A stretch of 64,000 nt of DNA from a virus, in the IMG/VR virus record IMGVR_UViG_3300023110_001773, positions 1 to 64,000 of that record. One strand, written 5' to 3'. Below the pieces are notes generated by a model, which searched no databases, was not told the DNA's origin, and worked only from the letters and a program-made list of their open reading frames with translations. The first letter of the stretch is position 1, and each line of letters begins with the position of its first letter. Positions 51,094 through 58,836 of this stretch are shown in pieces. The translations under genes and the position numbers were made by a program.

Positions 51094-51699
51094 TTATCCA
51101 ATTTTATCCTTTGTACCAAGAGACTCTTCCAGATTGAGTTCTAATTGACTGCCGCCAACTGGACTCTCGTTCATAATGTATTCAAACATCGTAGCTGGAT
51201 CAGAAACTTCATACGGATCATTTTCAACGTTGTCTCCAAAACCATCTTCAACAAAGGCTTTTTCAACAACACCATCATTCAAAAGTACCGAGTATCTCCA
51301 TGATCTTTGGCCAAATCCAAGATTATCTTTGTCAACCAACATCCCTATCTCAGAAGTAAACATACCAGAACCATCTGGAATAGGTTTAACTCCATTGATC
51401 TGTTGATATCGGAACCACATGTTCATAACAAACGAATCATTTACAGATAAACAATAGATTTCGTCAATACCTTTTGACCTAAACACTTCATAGTTTTCTT
51501 CATATCCAGGCAACTGGAAAGCAGAACAAGTTGGAGTAAATGCCCCAGGCAATGCAAAGATAATTACCCTCTTGTCCCTAAACAAATCACCAGAAACTAC
51601 ATCTTGCCATCGATATGGATTAGTACCACCAACGGATTCATCACGAACCCGTGTTTTAAAAACGACATCCATTGGAAATCGCTGTCCTACTTCAATCAT
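51094..51699 (-). CDS. Peroxiredoxin (Prx5/AhpC-TSA type)
   Basis: 201 aa. IIFALPGAFTPTCSAFQLPG holds the peroxidatic Cys in the PxxxTPxCS motif of type-5 peroxiredoxins; CLSVNDSFVMNMWF and GMFTSEIGMLVDKDNLGFGQ complete the fold. Reduces peroxides using glutaredoxin or thioredoxin. Located inside the replisome operon. Confidence 0.93.
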   Translation of the reverse strand: MIEVGQRFPMDVVFKTRVRDESVGGTNPYRWQDVVSGDLFRDKRVIIFALPGAFTPTCSAFQLPGYEENYEVFRSKGIDEIYCLSVNDSFVMNMWFRYQQINGVKPIPDGSGMFTSEIGMLVDKDNLGFGQRSWRYSVLLNDGVVEKAFVEDGFGDNVENDPYEVSDPATMFEYIMNESPVGGSQLELNLEESLGTKDKIG

Positions 51700-51710
51700 T
51701 TTAATTCACC

Positions 51711-52367
51711 TTACTGAGTTTTTGAACTTGGGTCAAGTGCCAACCAATAGGTTCTTTCACTATTGGAAAACATCATTACTGGTTTTGTGCCAATGGTCAC
51801 ATCGTATGTGTCTGGAATGATCTTCAATGATTCAATTGACAACCTAGCATCAAATTCCAAATCACTATCACCAAGAACTGTCGTAAAAGAATTACTCTTG
51901 GGGGTATTTGGATCACCAACAGACATTAATACCTGTTGTCCATTGCCAACTACTCGCAAGAATGGAGCAGAGATGGCAGATGCAGCACGATAAATTGTCT
52001 GAATATTTTCTTTGGCGATATGAAATGTGTAGAGTGGTTCTACTTCAATCGAGCGATCTGGTGCAGCTTTAATCACAGACGGTTCAGCATAGTAGAATTC
52101 AAACTTGCCAGCATTAGTTTGTACCGTGACAGATTCATCTCCAAACTGGAGATCAGCATTCTCATCCATAGTCAACAAAGACAAGAACTGATTCAAATCA
52201 TAGATGGCAAATTCTTTGGGGAAACTTTCTGTTACCGTGGCACGGCACAAAATGTTCATTGAGTTTGACACAGTAGCAAGAGTTTGTCCCTCACGAACCA
52301 AAAGATTCGTATTGATAGAGGCAAAGTTCTTAAATGTGTCGAGGGTTGGTTTGGAAACTTTCATCAT
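51711..52367 (-). CDS. 45: Sliding clamp, gp45
   Basis: 218 aa, length of T4 gp45 (228). VSKPTLDTFKNFASINTNLL, FPKEFAIYDLNQFLSLLTMD and YWLALDPSS match the clamp family. It tethers gp43 and, in T4, activates late transcription, in line with the many TATAAATA promoters here. GGAG precedes the first ATG. Confidence 0.94.
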   Translation of the reverse strand: MMKVSKPTLDTFKNFASINTNLLVREGQTLATVSNSMNILCRATVTESFPKEFAIYDLNQFLSLLTMDENADLQFGDESVTVQTNAGKFEFYYAEPSVIKAAPDRSIEVEPLYTFHIAKENIQTIYRAASAISAPFLRVVGNGQQVLMSVGDPNTPKSNSFTTVLGDSDLEFDARLSIESLKIIPDTYDVTIGTKPVMMFSNSERTYWLALDPSSKTQ

Positions 52368-52392
52368 AATATACTCCGATCAAACAAATTAC

Positions 52393-52421
52393 ATAATAAC
52401 AAATAAAAAAGGAAAAGTCAA
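52393..52421 (-). promoter_or_regulatory. Sigma70-type promoter of gene 45
   Basis: TTGACT (52416-52421), 17-bp spacer, TATTAT (52393-52398); leader about 20 nt. Confidence 0.85.
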
Positions 52422-52423
52422 GA

Positions 52424-52792
52424 TCAAATTTCAAAAGGTTTTTCCAAAATTTCATTTTCTGGCAAACTACACTCAATCCCATGCTTCTTGTGATATTCTA
52501 GAAGACATGGGAAAGAGGTAATTGGAATTCCGTTAAACGGTTCATCACTGATCAATTCTTTAAACTGCCTTTCATAATCATTGTAGTGTTCTTCATCATC
52601 AAAAACCATTGTCCACTTATAAGTCAATCCATCAGATGAAAACGTACTATGGGCCTCAACTCTTTCTTGTTGTCTTAACCAATCATGAAATATCTGTGAT
52701 GCTTTTTTGTGTTCAACAGTTCTTTCTTCTGATTGTTGATACCATTTTGTACTAAGTGTAGGTCTTTTTAAAACATACTCAAGTTTATACAT
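52424..52792 (-). CDS. Hypothetical protein, tandem paralogue 2 (122 aa)
   Basis: MYKLEYVLKRPTLSTKWYQQ, with FHDWLRQQE, MVFDDEEHYNDYERQFKE and a C-terminal LLEYHKKHGIECS. It shares layout with the gene just upstream (52785-53120): a short basic strand, F.DWL, then an acidic ..YDDY block and ..DYC/EYH end. The ATG at 52792 overlaps the previous stop by 8 bp. Confidence 0.68.
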   Translation of the reverse strand: MYKLEYVLKRPTLSTKWYQQSEERTVEHKKASQIFHDWLRQQERVEAHSTFSSDGLTYKWTMVFDDEEHYNDYERQFKELISDEPFNGIPITSFPCLLEYHKKHGIECSLPENEILEKPFEI

Positions 52793-53120
52793 TTTCCGTA
52801 GTATGAGCAATGGTGACGTTATTTGTCGTACAATAATCTAGGAAAGCCTGATCTTGGAATTGGTCTTCAAGACCAGCTGATGTCCAAGCAGAAGTATAAT
52901 CATCGTATGCATCTTCATTAGCAAACATGATATCACAATAAACGGTATTGCCGTCTGGTTCTGCATCAAACACCACATCAGCTTCGTCTCTACCAGTCAA
53001 CCAATCTTGAAATGCAGACGCCTTGGTTTCATAGGTTGATCCTAAGAGGTCAGCTGCCCAAAAAGGCCACTCTACACTCTCAGATTGACGGGTAAATGTA
53101 ATTCTAATTCGATAAGCCAT
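52785..53120 (-). CDS. Hypothetical protein, tandem paralogue 1 (111 aa)
   Basis: MAYRIRITFTRQSESVEWPF, FQDWLTGRDE, MFANEDAYDDYTSAWTSAG. It starts at 53120, where GAGAG precedes the ATG; an in-frame ATG at 53132 lacks one. A late promoter is 37 nt upstream. Function unknown. Confidence 0.68.
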   Translation of the reverse strand: MAYRIRITFTRQSESVEWPFWAADLLGSTYETKASAFQDWLTGRDEADVVFDAEPDGNTVYCDIMFANEDAYDDYTSAWTSAGLEDQFQDQAFLDYCTTNNVTIAHTTENV

Positions 53121-53156
53121 TATTCTCTCCAAAAGTTAAATGGTAATTTACTCTCT

Positions 53157-53164
53157 TATTTATA
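53157..53164 (-). promoter_or_regulatory. T4-type late promoter TATAAATA
   Basis: Exact TATAAATA lying 2 bp after the T-run of the strong terminator and 36 nt before the ATG at 53120. Confidence 0.82.
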
Positions 53165-53166
53165 AC

Positions 53167-53223
53167 AAAAAAATCGGGGACTGGCGAATTGAGAGAGAGT
53201 GAGAGAGGCCGCCAGTCCCCGAT
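53167..53223 (-). terminator. Strong Rho-independent terminator
   Basis: 14-bp perfect stem ATCGGGGACTGGCG/CGCCAGTCCCCGAT (53173-53186 and 53210-53223) with a CT-rich loop, followed on the minus strand by a run of T. A small CCGCC-CTAA-GGCGG hairpin sits just before it (53224-53237). It ends the CobS/CobT-type operon. Confidence 0.95.
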
Positions 53224-53245
53224 CCGCCCTAAGGCGGAACCTTTA

Positions 53246-53521
53246 CTACTGTTCTAAGTCATGAACATGTAGTGCAATTAACGCATAGTGCAGTACTTTT
53301 AGCAAGTCTTTACGGTTCTTGCCCTCTTTTTTACCATACCTTTGCGTATATTTGATAATATTACCAAGGCAAAATCCTTCGCCATGTCCAGTATCTATAA
53401 CAAACTCGGTGGTTTGTACTTTGTTCTGAGCATAGTGTTCATCATATGTACTATCAACATATGCTTGAAGGTCAGCGATCAGCTGACCCTCATTGTATTT
53501 GTAATCTTTCTTAGAAGTCAT
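53246..53521 (-). CDS. DUF3310-like protein (91 aa)
   Basis: EGFCLGNIIKYTQRYGKKEG followed by RKDLLKVLHYALIAL matches the GN.IKY..RYGKK.G..DL.K..HY pattern of DUF3310 proteins, which are found near nucleotide-metabolism genes of many phages. The ATG at 53521 lies inside the CobS-like gene end; a longer in-frame frame upstream is spurious. Confidence 0.8.
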   Translation of the reverse strand: MTSKKDYKYNEGQLIADLQAYVDSTYDEHYAQNKVQTTEFVIDTGHGEGFCLGNIIKYTQRYGKKEGKNRKDLLKVLHYALIALHVHDLEQ

Positions 53522-54695
53522 AGTTATCTGCCTCTGGGTTGTCATCATTCTGGTCTTCAGCAGGGGCATCAAGATCAACACCAGCATCAACCTTGGTGTA
53601 AAGATCGATGAAGGCAGACTTGGTGTCAGTGTCGAAACGGTTGACACACAACTGAATTGCCTTGAGGCGATCTTTGAACATGGCGTATGCCTTGACAATG
53701 TGTTCTAGACGGCGGGTTGAAACCAACTCATCAATGCCACCCTCATAGAAAGTCTTTCGGATCACATCAGCCCACAGTACCAACTTGTCGGCGAATTCAT
53801 CATCAACGCAGTCAGCGACTTCCATCTTGTTGAGAACAATTTTTTTCTCTTGAGCGGAAGACGGGTATTCCTGTTCAACCGTGATTGCGAATCGTTCGAG
53901 GAATGCCTCATCAAGAACCTGAGCACCCATGAACTTACCGTCATCAGAACCACGGCCCTTGGTGTTCGCAGTAGCGATCACATTGAAACCAGAGGCGGGA
54001 GTAACAACTTCGCCAGTCTTTTTGTTGAAGTAGGGTTTGCCTTCAAGGATTGCCTGTAGACACATCAACTTGTTTGATCCACGATCAATCTCATCAAGGA
54101 TCAAGACAGCGCCACGTTTCATGGCAGTCAGCACAGGGCCTTCACGGTAAACTACGTTACCATCAACCAACGTATTGCCACCGATCAGATCATCTTCATC
54201 GGTCTCAATCGAAATGTTGACACGGATTGCCTCACGTTTGAGTTTGGCACAAACCTGTTCAACCATCATGGTTTTACCGTTACCCGACAAACCACAAATG
54301 AATGTAGGATAGAACATACCAGACTTGACAATGTTCACTAGGTCACGATAGAAACCAAAAGGAACATATGTTTTGTCAGCGGCAGGAACTAGGTTTTCAA
54401 TTTCCACAGCAAGTTTCGCCTGAGTTAGAACCCTAGAAGCAGCAGCGGCCACTGGTTCGGGTTGGGTTTGAATAACCGCCACTGGTTTGGTTGGTTTGGG
54501 CATTGACACAACTTGGCCAACCATCTCGGGGTTAAACTGATTGCGGCCAACCTTGGCCTCTTTGAAAAACCACATCGGGTTTTTGAGACCAGCCTCACGG
54601 GCGATATCCATAACTTCAGATTTTGAGAAAATACCCGTCTGGTTGTTAGACTCAGCAAGGGCGGCCATCAGTTGATCTTTCTGTTTAATACTCAT
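53511..54695 (-). CDS. cobS: CobS/MoxR-type AAA+ ATPase
   Basis: 394 aa. Walker A ICGLSGNGKTMMVEQ, IETDEDDLIGGNTLVDG, Walker B VLILDEIDRGSNKLM and sensor I VIATANTKGRGSDDGKF are intact. CobS is the ATPase of cobaltochelatase, but similar phage proteins probably act as MoxR-like chaperones with a VWA partner. That partner is the next upstream gene (54815-57112). Confidence 0.85.
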   Translation of the reverse strand: MSIKQKDQLMAALAESNNQTGIFSKSEVMDIAREAGLKNPMWFFKEAKVGRNQFNPEMVGQVVSMPKPTKPVAVIQTQPEPVAAAASRVLTQAKLAVEIENLVPAADKTYVPFGFYRDLVNIVKSGMFYPTFICGLSGNGKTMMVEQVCAKLKREAIRVNISIETDEDDLIGGNTLVDGNVVYREGPVLTAMKRGAVLILDEIDRGSNKLMCLQAILEGKPYFNKKTGEVVTPASGFNVIATANTKGRGSDDGKFMGAQVLDEAFLERFAITVEQEYPSSAQEKKIVLNKMEVADCVDDEFADKLVLWADVIRKTFYEGGIDELVSTRRLEHIVKAYAMFKDRLKAIQLCVNRFDTDTKSAFIDLYTKVDAGVDLDAPAEDQNDDNPEADNYDF

Positions 54696-54736
54696 AATTT
54701 ACTCTCTCTATTAACTCAATCACTCAACATACTACT

Positions 54737-54765
54737 AGCTTACTACATCCCGAAGCAGAAGTCAA
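54737..54765 (-). promoter_or_regulatory. Sigma70-type promoter of the CobS-like operon
   Basis: TTGACT (54760-54765), 17-bp spacer, TAAGCT (54737-54742). The -10 is weak. The 14-mer-like AATCAACAACTTAC lies at 54805-54818. Confidence 0.75.
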
Positions 54766-54804
54766 GGGGCTTGGCGAAAATAATTGAATTTTCTTTCCCT
54801 TTGA

Positions 54805-54818
54805 AATCAACAACTTAC
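54805..54818. repeat. Variant copy of the GTAAGCCATTGATT element
   Basis: AATCAACAACTTAC on the plus strand, overlapping the stop of the VWA gene. Confidence 0.45.
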
Positions 54819-57112
54819 GCAACCATATCAATAAATCGATTGATAAAGTGGCGGGAATTGGTCTTTTTGGACTGAAATTGGCGGAATCCACGCAGAATAT
54901 CTGACTTCTTTTCGGACTTTACTTCCAATTCAGCATCATCAATTTTGAGATCAGAACCACCTTTGATAAGGAAAGCCTGATCATATCCCCATGCACTATC
55001 AAGTGGCAGGTAATCTTTTTTCAACCAAGTACTTTTGTATACGGCATCAAACTCAGCGGTATCCCATTGATACGGATTGAGGGTTACCCAATTGTAAGCA
55101 TTTTTGACATCGCCACGTTTTTTACTGGTGATCCAGAAGTTTACCATGCGGGAACCCGTAACTTTTTTGAACATGGCAATACCAGCGAGAAGAGACATCT
55201 CTTTGCCAATACGGTAACGTGACTGATAAACTGCGGCGGGTTGTTTAACCACAACAGAAGTAGTGCCACGTTTTAGAATGAGTTTAGTGGCGAAAACTGA
55301 TTTGCGATTTCTCCAGCCATCATCTCTGATATTGTCACCCCAAATTTCATACTCATCAGTGTTACCGCCATCGGAAAGAACAATGGTGTTAAGCACTTCG
55401 ACACGATTGCGGTCTTTGAATTCTTTGGCAAGATCAGTAGCAATGATCATAGCACCGGCAAGGGGGGTAGAACCCAACGACAAGTGTCGAGGAAGATCGG
55501 CATAATTGGCAAGACATCCATTGTGTCGGTTAGAACGCCAACGACTACCATAATTAGCCCAAGTATCAGCGTAAATCAAAAGACTTTCAAATTGTTTTTT
55601 GTAGTCACTGGGTGAAGATTCTGAAGTGATTAATTGAATCATACCAGTGCCAGGATTGATGCAAATTTCATTTTCAGAATTTGACTGGCGAACACCTTCT
55701 CTCATATCCATACCACAAACAAAACCATATACATCAAATGGGATGCCAACTTTTTTGCAGAAGGAAACTTGTATCAATAACTGTTCAATTGTGCCAGCCA
55801 TATGTTGAGCCATAGAACCAGACATATCAAGAATCATGAACATGCCGTGGTTTTTGCCAGAAGGCGTGACAGTGTTTGACAAGAACAAGTCTTCGGTCAA
55901 CTTGTAGGCCCACAACTTATCTTCATTGAGTTTGCCAGTATTGTGAACCTGTGCCTTGCGTAACTCAGACGCCTTGCGCTTCATCTCAAACTGCATGACC
56001 AACTGATTGATGGAAGACTTGTTTTTAGATCGAAACGCATCAGACAAACTTTTACGATAGGCTTTTGCCTCATCGGCAGAAACTTCATCATAATAATTTT
56101 TTGTTAGTTTGAACTCAAAGTCCCAAGTTTTTGAGACGGGGATTACATGGTGTTTGCGACTGATAAACTTGGGGAAGTAAGCGGTGAAAACTGATTCACT
56201 GTCAGACTCCAAGAGGCGACTTTCATTTTGACGGAAACTTCTGTCGGTTTGCGACATGGGTTCGCCATCTTCAACAGGCGATTCACTTGATTGACTTGAT
56301 TGTGATTCAATCGGTTGATCAGATTCAGACTGTTCGGTGTCAGATTGAGAATCAGATTCGGAATCAGTAGACTCGGCAGATTCGGAACTGTCATCGGACT
56401 CTTCGCCAGTGGTCTCACCAGATTGGCCATCGCCCTCGGTGGGATCATCAGTATCTTCGGCGTCATCGGACATTTCCATTGAGGAACCTTGACCCTCGAC
56501 TTCTTCACTGTCATCTTCGCCAGCGGCAGGAGCAGGCTGTTCCTGTTGCTGATCTTCCATATCTTCCATTGCGCCATTATAAAGATCATTGGCAATGTCA
56601 ACTACATCAGACCATTCCTCAGCAGAATCAATGCGAGCGAGAAATTCTTTCTCGGAATCGGAAAACTGAACATTGAGGAATGAACCAATCTTGTAATGAA
56701 GATTGATACGATCAATCAGAGGCAGGGTGTTGACATCTTTATCAGCAACACCGAAAAAATCTTTGTCGAATAGGAAACGATAACCCTTGTAGAATGATTT
56801 AACAAGGCCGGGGTATCGTTGCTTGACTAGTCGTTCGTTGCGAGCGTCTTCAATAACATTTAGGAATGACTTGAAACCAGCACCTTGATCACAAACAGCA
56901 TCATGCCATCCTTCAGCGGGGGTGACCAAACCGTGGCCAACTTCATGTCCGATCAGAAGATCGTAAACATAGCCGGGCATATCTTTCCAATTGGGAAGAA
57001 TAATTTTGCGGTTTTTAAGATCGAACGCTGCGGTAGGAACATTAGCATGTTCTATCGCAAGGTCTTCGGTGGCCAACAACTTGGCGAGATAGGACTTGGA
57101 TTCAATATTCAT
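54815..57112 (-). CDS. cobT: CobT-like HEXXH/VWA protein (765 aa)
   Basis: N-terminal zinc-peptidase-like motif GHEVGHGLVTP (HEXXH at residues 56-60) with NVIEDARNERL as the third-ligand region. Residues about 195-300 are a Ser/Asp/Glu-rich linker. After it, ILDMSGSMAQHM is the MIDAS motif of a von Willebrand A domain. This combines a metallopeptidase-like and a VWA domain and pairs with the AAA+ gene downstream. CobT is the formal cobaltochelatase name, but the HEXXH motif suggests a protease or chaperone system. Confidence 0.82.
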   Translation of the reverse strand: MNIESKSYLAKLLATEDLAIEHANVPTAAFDLKNRKIILPNWKDMPGYVYDLLIGHEVGHGLVTPAEGWHDAVCDQGAGFKSFLNVIEDARNERLVKQRYPGLVKSFYKGYRFLFDKDFFGVADKDVNTLPLIDRINLHYKIGSFLNVQFSDSEKEFLARIDSAEEWSDVVDIANDLYNGAMEDMEDQQQEQPAPAAGEDDSEEVEGQGSSMEMSDDAEDTDDPTEGDGQSGETTGEESDDSSESAESTDSESDSQSDTEQSESDQPIESQSSQSSESPVEDGEPMSQTDRSFRQNESRLLESDSESVFTAYFPKFISRKHHVIPVSKTWDFEFKLTKNYYDEVSADEAKAYRKSLSDAFRSKNKSSINQLVMQFEMKRKASELRKAQVHNTGKLNEDKLWAYKLTEDLFLSNTVTPSGKNHGMFMILDMSGSMAQHMAGTIEQLLIQVSFCKKVGIPFDVYGFVCGMDMREGVRQSNSENEICINPGTGMIQLITSESSPSDYKKQFESLLIYADTWANYGSRWRSNRHNGCLANYADLPRHLSLGSTPLAGAMIIATDLAKEFKDRNRVEVLNTIVLSDGGNTDEYEIWGDNIRDDGWRNRKSVFATKLILKRGTTSVVVKQPAAVYQSRYRIGKEMSLLAGIAMFKKVTGSRMVNFWITSKKRGDVKNAYNWVTLNPYQWDTAEFDAVYKSTWLKKDYLPLDSAWGYDQAFLIKGGSDLKIDDAELEVKSEKKSDILRGFRQFQSKKTNSRHFINRFIDMVA

Positions 57113-57139
57113 ATAACTCTCACTCTCAAATACATGTAT

Positions 57140-57168
57140 AGTATGACAGCTATCGAGGCAAAAGTCAA
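57140..57168 (-). promoter_or_regulatory. Near-consensus sigma70 promoter
   Basis: TTGACT (57163-57168), 17-bp spacer containing ATAGCTGT, CATACT (57140-57145). Same spacer motif as at 40240-40268. Confidence 0.88.
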
Positions 57169-57197
57169 GGGGCCCAGCGAAAAAAGATTTCCTTATA

Positions 57198-57211
57198 AAT
57201 CAAGGGCTTAC
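57198..57211. repeat. Copy of the GTAAGCC(C/A)TTGATT element
   Basis: AATCAAGGGCTTAC, identical to 6901-6914, about 30 bp upstream of the -35 at 57163-57168. Confidence 0.7.
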
Positions 57212-57234
57212 AAATTTTTTTCAATTTTTTTCGA

Positions 57235-57603
57235 TCAAATCCGCTCAAAATAGCGAGTTACGGCGAGAATTTTCTCGATTTGTTTGTCAATTATGGCGGT
57301 TCTATTGGGCCAGTGAATGTAGTCCTTTTCGGGGTTCTTTTTGAGATTCTGCAACAGGGGCAGGATCAGCAGTTCTACATCCTTCAATTTGCCACTAACA
57401 TCGGCCTCCAACAGGGCTCGGTGTTCGTTTATCATGCCAGTATTATCGGCAGACAGGATTCTGGATTCCAATTGTTCTAGTTTATCCATGATCGAATCCA
57501 AAGACCCCTCGGGCAATGTAGCCTGTACAGGTTCGGATGGGACGGTTGTACTGGTAGGTACGTCATCTACCGCAGTAAAACCAAAATCGAAATCATCTGA
57601 CAT
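57235..57603 (-). CDS. Conserved T4-like phage protein (122 aa)
   Basis: MSDDFDFGFTAVDDVPTS then MDKLEQLESRI and KKNPEKDYIHWPNRTAIIDK. The S.DFDFGFTAV start is familiar from cyanophages. AGGAGA precedes the ATG. Helical, function unknown. Confidence 0.78.
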   Translation of the reverse strand: MSDDFDFGFTAVDDVPTSTTVPSEPVQATLPEGSLDSIMDKLEQLESRILSADNTGMINEHRALLEADVSGKLKDVELLILPLLQNLKKNPEKDYIHWPNRTAIIDKQIEKILAVTRYFERI

Positions 57604-57612
57604 CTATTTCTC

Positions 57613-57939
57613 CTAGACGGCGAAACTCTCTCCACAACCACAGTGTGCGGTTGCCTTTGGGTTGGAAATTTCTATGCCGCTGTTGATACCCTCTCTCTTA
57701 AAATCTATCAAAGACCCAGAGAGGTACAACAAACTTTTTGGATCAATGAAAACTGTTACGCCGTGTTCTTCGACTACAACATCTTCTATAGATTGGTGAT
57801 CGGCATACTCAATAACGTACTTGAATCCAGTACACCCACTCGGAGTGACACCCACTCTCACACCCAACCCTCTTCCACGTTCTTGTAATTGTTTTCCAAT
57901 CCAATCAGCGGCTTGTTTGGTGATCTGTATCGTTTCCAT
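57613..57939 (-). CDS. iscA: A-type Fe-S carrier (IscA/ErpA family)
   Basis: 108 aa. PSGCTGFKYVIEY and the C-terminal CGCGESF supply the three conserved Cys of IscA/ErpA. It would carry Fe-S clusters to targets; candidates in this genome include the radical SAM enzyme (inference). It overlaps iscU by 35 bp. Confidence 0.93.
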   Translation of the reverse strand: METIQITKQAADWIGKQLQERGRGLGVRVGVTPSGCTGFKYVIEYADHQSIEDVVVEEHGVTVFIDPKSLLYLSGSLIDFKREGINSGIEISNPKATAHCGCGESFAV

Positions 57940-58312
57940 GCTTCTCTTGATAGTTTTTTATTGCCGCCTTGATTGCATCTTCGGCAAGTACACTACAATG
58001 AATCTTTACAGGCGGGAGTGATAGTTCTTGAGCAATTTCTGTATTGCGGATTTTTCCTGCTTCGTCAAGGGACTTTCCTCTAACCCATTCTGTGAGTAGT
58101 GATGAAGAAGCAATAGCACTGCCGCATCCGTAAGTTTTGAATTTAGCGTCTTCAATAATTCCGTCATCCGATACTCGGATTTGCAACCGCATAACGTCTC
58201 CACACGCTGGAGCTCCGACCATGCCAGTTCCGACAGTTTCATCATTTTCGTCAAGTTTGCCAACATTCCTTGGGTTCTCGTAGTGATCTAGTACTTTATC
58301 TGAATAAGCCAT
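57905..58312 (-). CDS. iscU: Fe-S cluster scaffold protein (IscU family)
   Basis: 135 aa. GAPACGDVM, TYGCGSAIASSSLLTEW and VKIHCSVLAEDAI hold the three cluster Cys; the Asp after the first Cys is present. The LPPVK loop that binds HscA is also seen (SLPPVKIHCS). No cysteine desulfurase is in this window. A CATAAATA element ends 5 nt before the ATG and there is no Shine-Dalgarno sequence. Confidence 0.94.
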   Translation of the reverse strand: MAYSDKVLDHYENPRNVGKLDENDETVGTGMVGAPACGDVMRLQIRVSDDGIIEDAKFKTYGCGSAIASSSLLTEWVRGKSLDEAGKIRNTEIAQELSLPPVKIHCSVLAEDAIKAAIKNYQEKHGNDTDHQTSR

Positions 58313-58317
58313 GTCTA

Positions 58318-58325
58318 TATTTATG
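58318..58325 (-). promoter_or_regulatory. Late-type promoter CATAAATA abutting the iscU ATG
   Basis: CATAAATA then TAGAC and the ATG at 58312; predicted leaderless transcript. Confidence 0.6.
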
Positions 58326-58836
58326 CAGCACTAGACTTCAACATCTTAATTTTTTTGTTTTGTTTTTTCACCTTTTTCAAAGCCCTATCTAGTTGCAGTT
58401 TACCAACTCTTTGCAACATGTTTTGTCCTAACATATGATCATATTCATGCAAAACAACTCTAGCCCAAAGACCATCAAACTCTTCCATAACAATTTCTTG
58501 ATTTTCATTTTGATATGAGAGTGTACACTTTTCTGGTCTTTTGACTCTCAACATCAATCCAGGCGCACTCAAGCAACCCTCTTCCATCATTACAACAGTG
58601 TCACTATGAGAAACTAGTTCTGGATTAAAGAATATCCATTTTTTTGCACCAGCACCCATAGTAAATACCCTAGCATTCAACCCAACCTGATTTGCAGACA
58701 ATCCGATCCCGCCCAAAGACTGCTGTCTTTTCCAAATCTTATCTCCAAATTCTTCTGCATTTTCCCAATCCACAAACTCATTAGGCGGAACCTTTAGCAT
58801 GGGGTGGTTAAGGGGAAGTAATTCTAAATCGCTCAT
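58321..58836 (-). CDS. def: Peptide deformylase
   Basis: 171 aa. Motif I GIGLSANQVG, motif II EEGCLSAPG, motif III HEYDH: all zinc ligands are present. Removes the N-formyl group from new proteins. The C-terminus is basic (KKVKKQNKKIKM). 4-bp overlap with gene 46. Confidence 0.95.
   Translation of the reverse strand: MSDLELLPLNHPMLKVPPNEFVDWENAEEFGDKIWKRQQSLGGIGLSANQVGLNARVFTMGAGAKKWIFFNPELVSHSDTVVMMEEGCLSAPGLMLRVKRPEKCTLSYQNENQEIVMEEFDGLWARVVLHEYDHMLGQNMLQRVGKLQLDRALKKVKKQNKKIKMLKSSAA

Noticed and set aside
53522-53698. N-terminal extension of the DUF3310-like frame
   Set aside because: It runs antiparallel to no signal and overlaps the CobS-like C-terminus in another frame; its sequence is low-complexity and the ATG at 53521 fits the gene boundary.
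53511-57112. True cobalamin biosynthesis (CobS/CobT chelatase)
   Set aside because: No CobN or other cobalamin gene is present, and the large protein carries a HEXXH motif not expected of CobT; only the family names are kept.
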